Of a DNA stretch of 64,000 nt, positions 61,728 to 64,000 are shown piece after piece. The notes under the pieces are model-generated. The model made no database searches, was not told the origin of the DNA, and saw nothing but the letters and a program-made list of their open reading frames with translations. The stretch is from assembly GCA_032622095.1 (NCBI GenBank), contig CP136069.1, positions 154,989,043-155,053,042 of the forward strand, written 5' to 3'. Within the stretch, counting starts at the first letter, position 1; every line of letters starts with the position of its first letter. The translations under genes and the position numbers were made by a program. The DNA is from Siphonodentalium dalli. Lineage: Eukaryota > Mollusca > Scaphopoda > Gadilida > Siphonodentaliidae.

Positions 61728-61931
61728 CTACAGAAAAGAACATCTTGTTGTATTGAAGAAGTTAGACTGCTATAGAGAGTGTGTCAATCAAAGTGTTCAG
61801 CTATTTTATATAGTTCATCGATATTCAGGGATCATGCTGCCCAAATATTCTTTTGGCCAATTTTAATTTTTTTTCAAATCCAAACACCAAAATATCTGAT
61901 CATGGAGAAAACTGAAACTAAAAAAAAAATA

Positions 61932-62370
61932 TAACAAGAGCATCACTAGGGCGTGGCAAAATACACGCATGGTTAATACAACAAAGGGCTATAACTCTGG
62001 TGAAAATTAGTAGGCGAAACACAAATTTGAACCTGTATTTTGGGCTATTAAACTCACATGCCAAATTTCATTTCATCCAGTTCTGATTTACTAAAGTTAT
62101 CATCCGGAAACGAAAATTGTGTGCAGATTCCAACAAAAAGGGCCGTAACTCTGGTGAAAATTGGCGGGCGGAACCCAAATTTGAATTTGACCTGTATTTT
62201 GCGCTAGTAAACCACATACCAAATTTCATTCCATTCAGTTCAGATTTACTAAAGTTATAATCCGGAAATGAAAAAACAAACAGACAGACGCACGCCCCGA
62301 TATATCGATGGACGAACTGACAAATAACATAATACAACCTGTTTTTTCAAAACGGGCATATAATAAAAAG
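61932..62370. repeat. GCCCGTAACT / ACAGACGGAC dispersed repeat, copy 2 with internal duplication
   Basis: The body (TAACTCTGGTGAAAATT ... AAAGTTATCATCCGGAAA) occurs twice, followed by ACAAACAGACAGACGCACGC and a short GTTTTTTCAAAAC hairpin. Confidence 0.8.
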
Positions 62371-62448
62371 CAAAGGAGAGAATAAAATGCATGCCCAAAA
62401 ACAAAATAACTGATAAAATGTTCAAAATGGGAAAATTGACACTGCACT

Positions 62449-62710
62449 GTGCTAGAGCTGGGCGGTTTTGCGGTTTTTACCGTAAGTTCGGTGTTTCCTC
62501 CACCACTAAAAACCGAACCGAACATTTAGAAGAAAACCGTCATCGGCGATCTTTCTTGGTTGACTACTGACCGTATTTCACCGGTCAGCGGGACGGTCGG
62601 AAATTATACTCGCCGGTCCGCCGGAAGTTATTAATCGACTTCCGTTTCCAAGCGAGATAGGTGACTCGAAAAAATCAACTCGTCTCGACAACGATGTCAT
62701 AATTCTCATA
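62449..62710 (+). mobile_element. Probable 5' terminus and leader of the hAT element
   Basis: The sequence GCTAGAGCTGGGCGGTTTTG near 62450 resembles the CAGAGCTGGGC-type ends of Ac-like hAT elements and lies about 255 bases upstream of the transposase start. It is followed by GC-richer sequence with several CCG-rich inverted motifs. The other end lies outside the window, so the terminal repeat and target duplication cannot be confirmed. Confidence 0.5.
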
Positions 62711-64000
62711 ATGTCGAGTACGAAAAGCAAATGGCTACGATTTTTCAATAAAAAAAATAATAAACTTTCATCTTGTAAATTATGTATCAAAGAAATATCG
62801 GCGGAGCACGGAAACACGTCAAACTTGCGGTCACATATCCAAAGAAAACACAAAAAAGAATTCGTTGAGATACAAACTGAAATTGAAAGCGAGAGTCAGC
62901 TTCAAGTTGAAAAGACCGCCACTTCTTCTGGGCTTATATGTAGAAAACGGAAATCTGAATCTGTTGTAACTGATAGTAGAGAAACGAAACAAGGAAGAAT
63001 AACTGGATATTTGGGATCACATGGTATTTGGGATAAGAAAGATGCCAGAAGATTGCAATCAGACAATCTCATAGTACAAATGATTTGTCTAGATTATCAA
63101 CCTATGTCAATCGTACGTAGAAGATGAAGGATTCCTCAAGCTTATAAATTATCTTCAGCCGTGTTATAAGCCACCAACAAGACGTGAATTGCGATCAGTT
63201 CTCATCCCAGGAATGTACCAAACAAAAAAAGCAGAAATTCTCGAGGAGCTAAAGCAAGCAGAATTCTTTGGATTAACTACTGACCATTGGACTTCCAGAG
63301 CGAATGACGCATATATGGCCATAACATGCAATTTTCTCAATTCTGATTTTGAACTGAAGGATTATTGTCTCGCCATTACTCATACCCCAGACTCACATAC
63401 AGCTGTTAATATATCGACGGATTTAACAAATTGTGTTGAAAACTGGATAAGGGACAAAGGGAAAAAATGCAAAGTGTATGTGGTTTCGGATAATGCTTCC
63501 AATATGGTCGCTGCTGCAAAATTATTGCCATCTCATTTCACAACTCTGCGCTGTTTCGCACATACCCTCCAACTTGTAATTAAAGACAGTCTTAAAAAGT
63601 TTCCTGCCACTCAGAAAATAATAGCGAAGTGTAAAACTATTGTGACATATTATCATCATAGTTCTCAAGCCACACATAAACTCAAAGAAATGCAAAGAAC
63701 AATGGGGTTGAAGGAACATAAGCTAAAAACAGAGTGCGAAACCCGATGGAACTCGACGTACTATATGATGGAAAGATTAGTACAAGAAAAAGAACCTCTG
63801 TCTGCAGTAATTGCATCCATCGCTAAATTGCCAAATCTTAATGCATTTGAATGGAAAACGGCAGCTGAATATGTCAAGGCATTGAAACCTCTGGAAAATG
63901 CAACAACAATGCTCTCGTCTGCAAAGTTTGCCACCACATCCATGATCATACCAGTTCTGAACACTGTCGTAGATGAACTGTCCTGTTCTGTATTGAATGA
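62711..64000 (+). pseudogene. hAT-superfamily transposase with BED zinc finger, single 4-bp frameshift, cut by window edge
   Basis: The frame opens at 62711. Residues 8-60 form a BED finger: W..FF, then C-x2-C (CKLC), NTSNLRSHIQRKH giving H-x4-H. After MICLDYQPMSIV the frame breaks at 63112-63119, where CGTA is duplicated; it stops at 63127. One frame over, from 63120, the protein resumes (EDEGFLKLINYLQPCYKPP) and stays open to the window end. It includes LTTDHWTSRANDAYMAITCN, VVSDNASNM and CFAHTLQL, hallmarks of the hAT DDE catalytic core, and ETRWNSTYYM. Such transposases cut and paste DNA between short inverted repeats, leaving 8-bp duplications. Apart from the 4-bp insertion it looks young. 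It sits in the intron upstream of ABCA window exon 1, antisense to that gene. Confidence 0.93.

Noticed and set aside
58551-59108. 185-codon plus-strand open frame
   Set aside because: It spans the end of a MITE, a poly(C) insert and the GGCCATG array; composition follows the repeats.
1-64000. tRNA, rRNA or snRNA genes
   Set aside because: I looked for cloverleaf boxes and rRNA-like blocks and saw none convincing; the many hairpins belong to MITEs. A dedicated RNA search would be needed to be sure.

Overview
This is an intron-rich, AT-rich, repeat-laden animal nuclear window. Nothing bacterial is present: coding sequence sits in short exons with GT/AG junctions, separated by introns packed with DNA-transposon debris, foldback elements and minisatellites. 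The species cannot be fixed from the sequence. An invertebrate, probably marine (mollusc or other lophotrochozoan, or an invertebrate deuterostome), is a guess from gene type and repeat style.

The one clear host gene lies on the minus strand: the 3' part of an ABCA-family ABC transporter of the ABCA1/4/7 type. Sixteen exons can be read from 61727 down to a stop at 4002. Their phases all match, and spliced together (2338 nt) they give an open frame of 778 codons plus stop. It covers the end of the second extracellular domain, the following membrane segments, a complete second nucleotide-binding domain (Walker A, Q-loop, signature, Walker B, D-loop, H-loop), the ABCA C-terminal domain with a VFINFA motif, and a Ser-rich tail. 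The first half of the protein lies to the right, outside the window.

Layout, left to right. 1-4000 is sequence beyond the stop codon, with a TTAA-flanked foldback element and a hAT-type element with a perfect 8-bp target duplication. 4002-7872 holds the last two exons, with a 3-kb THAP-domain relic between them. 8-16 kb is a large intron with a palindrome cluster (GCGCTTAAGCGC type), CTACGAG hairpins and a hAT MITE. 16-19 kb holds three exons, the first bracketed by two MITE copies. 19-24.6 kb is an intron with a 4-kb element with long terminal inverted repeats. 24.6-32.2 kb encodes the nucleotide-binding domain. 32.2-48.8 kb is a giant intron with LINE 3' ends, a 68-bp satellite and many MITEs. 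48.8-61.7 kb encodes the membrane domain. 62.4-64 kb holds a BED-finger hAT transposase, plus strand, broken only by a 4-bp duplication and cut by the window edge.

The most unusual signal is that two different exons of the ABCA gene (52329-52452 and 61541-61727) are each followed, in the downstream intron, by a tandem array whose unit is a copy of that exon's own 3' end plus its splice donor. One array has an exact 71-bp period (five extra copies). The other has about 22 extra units of 29-52 bp and ends in two older, diverged partial exon copies. A second notable signal is one hairpin module (core AATGCATTCTCTTATATATG) found inside at least four MITE families whose terminal repeats are otherwise unrelated. 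All calls are by eye; no alignment or database search was run.
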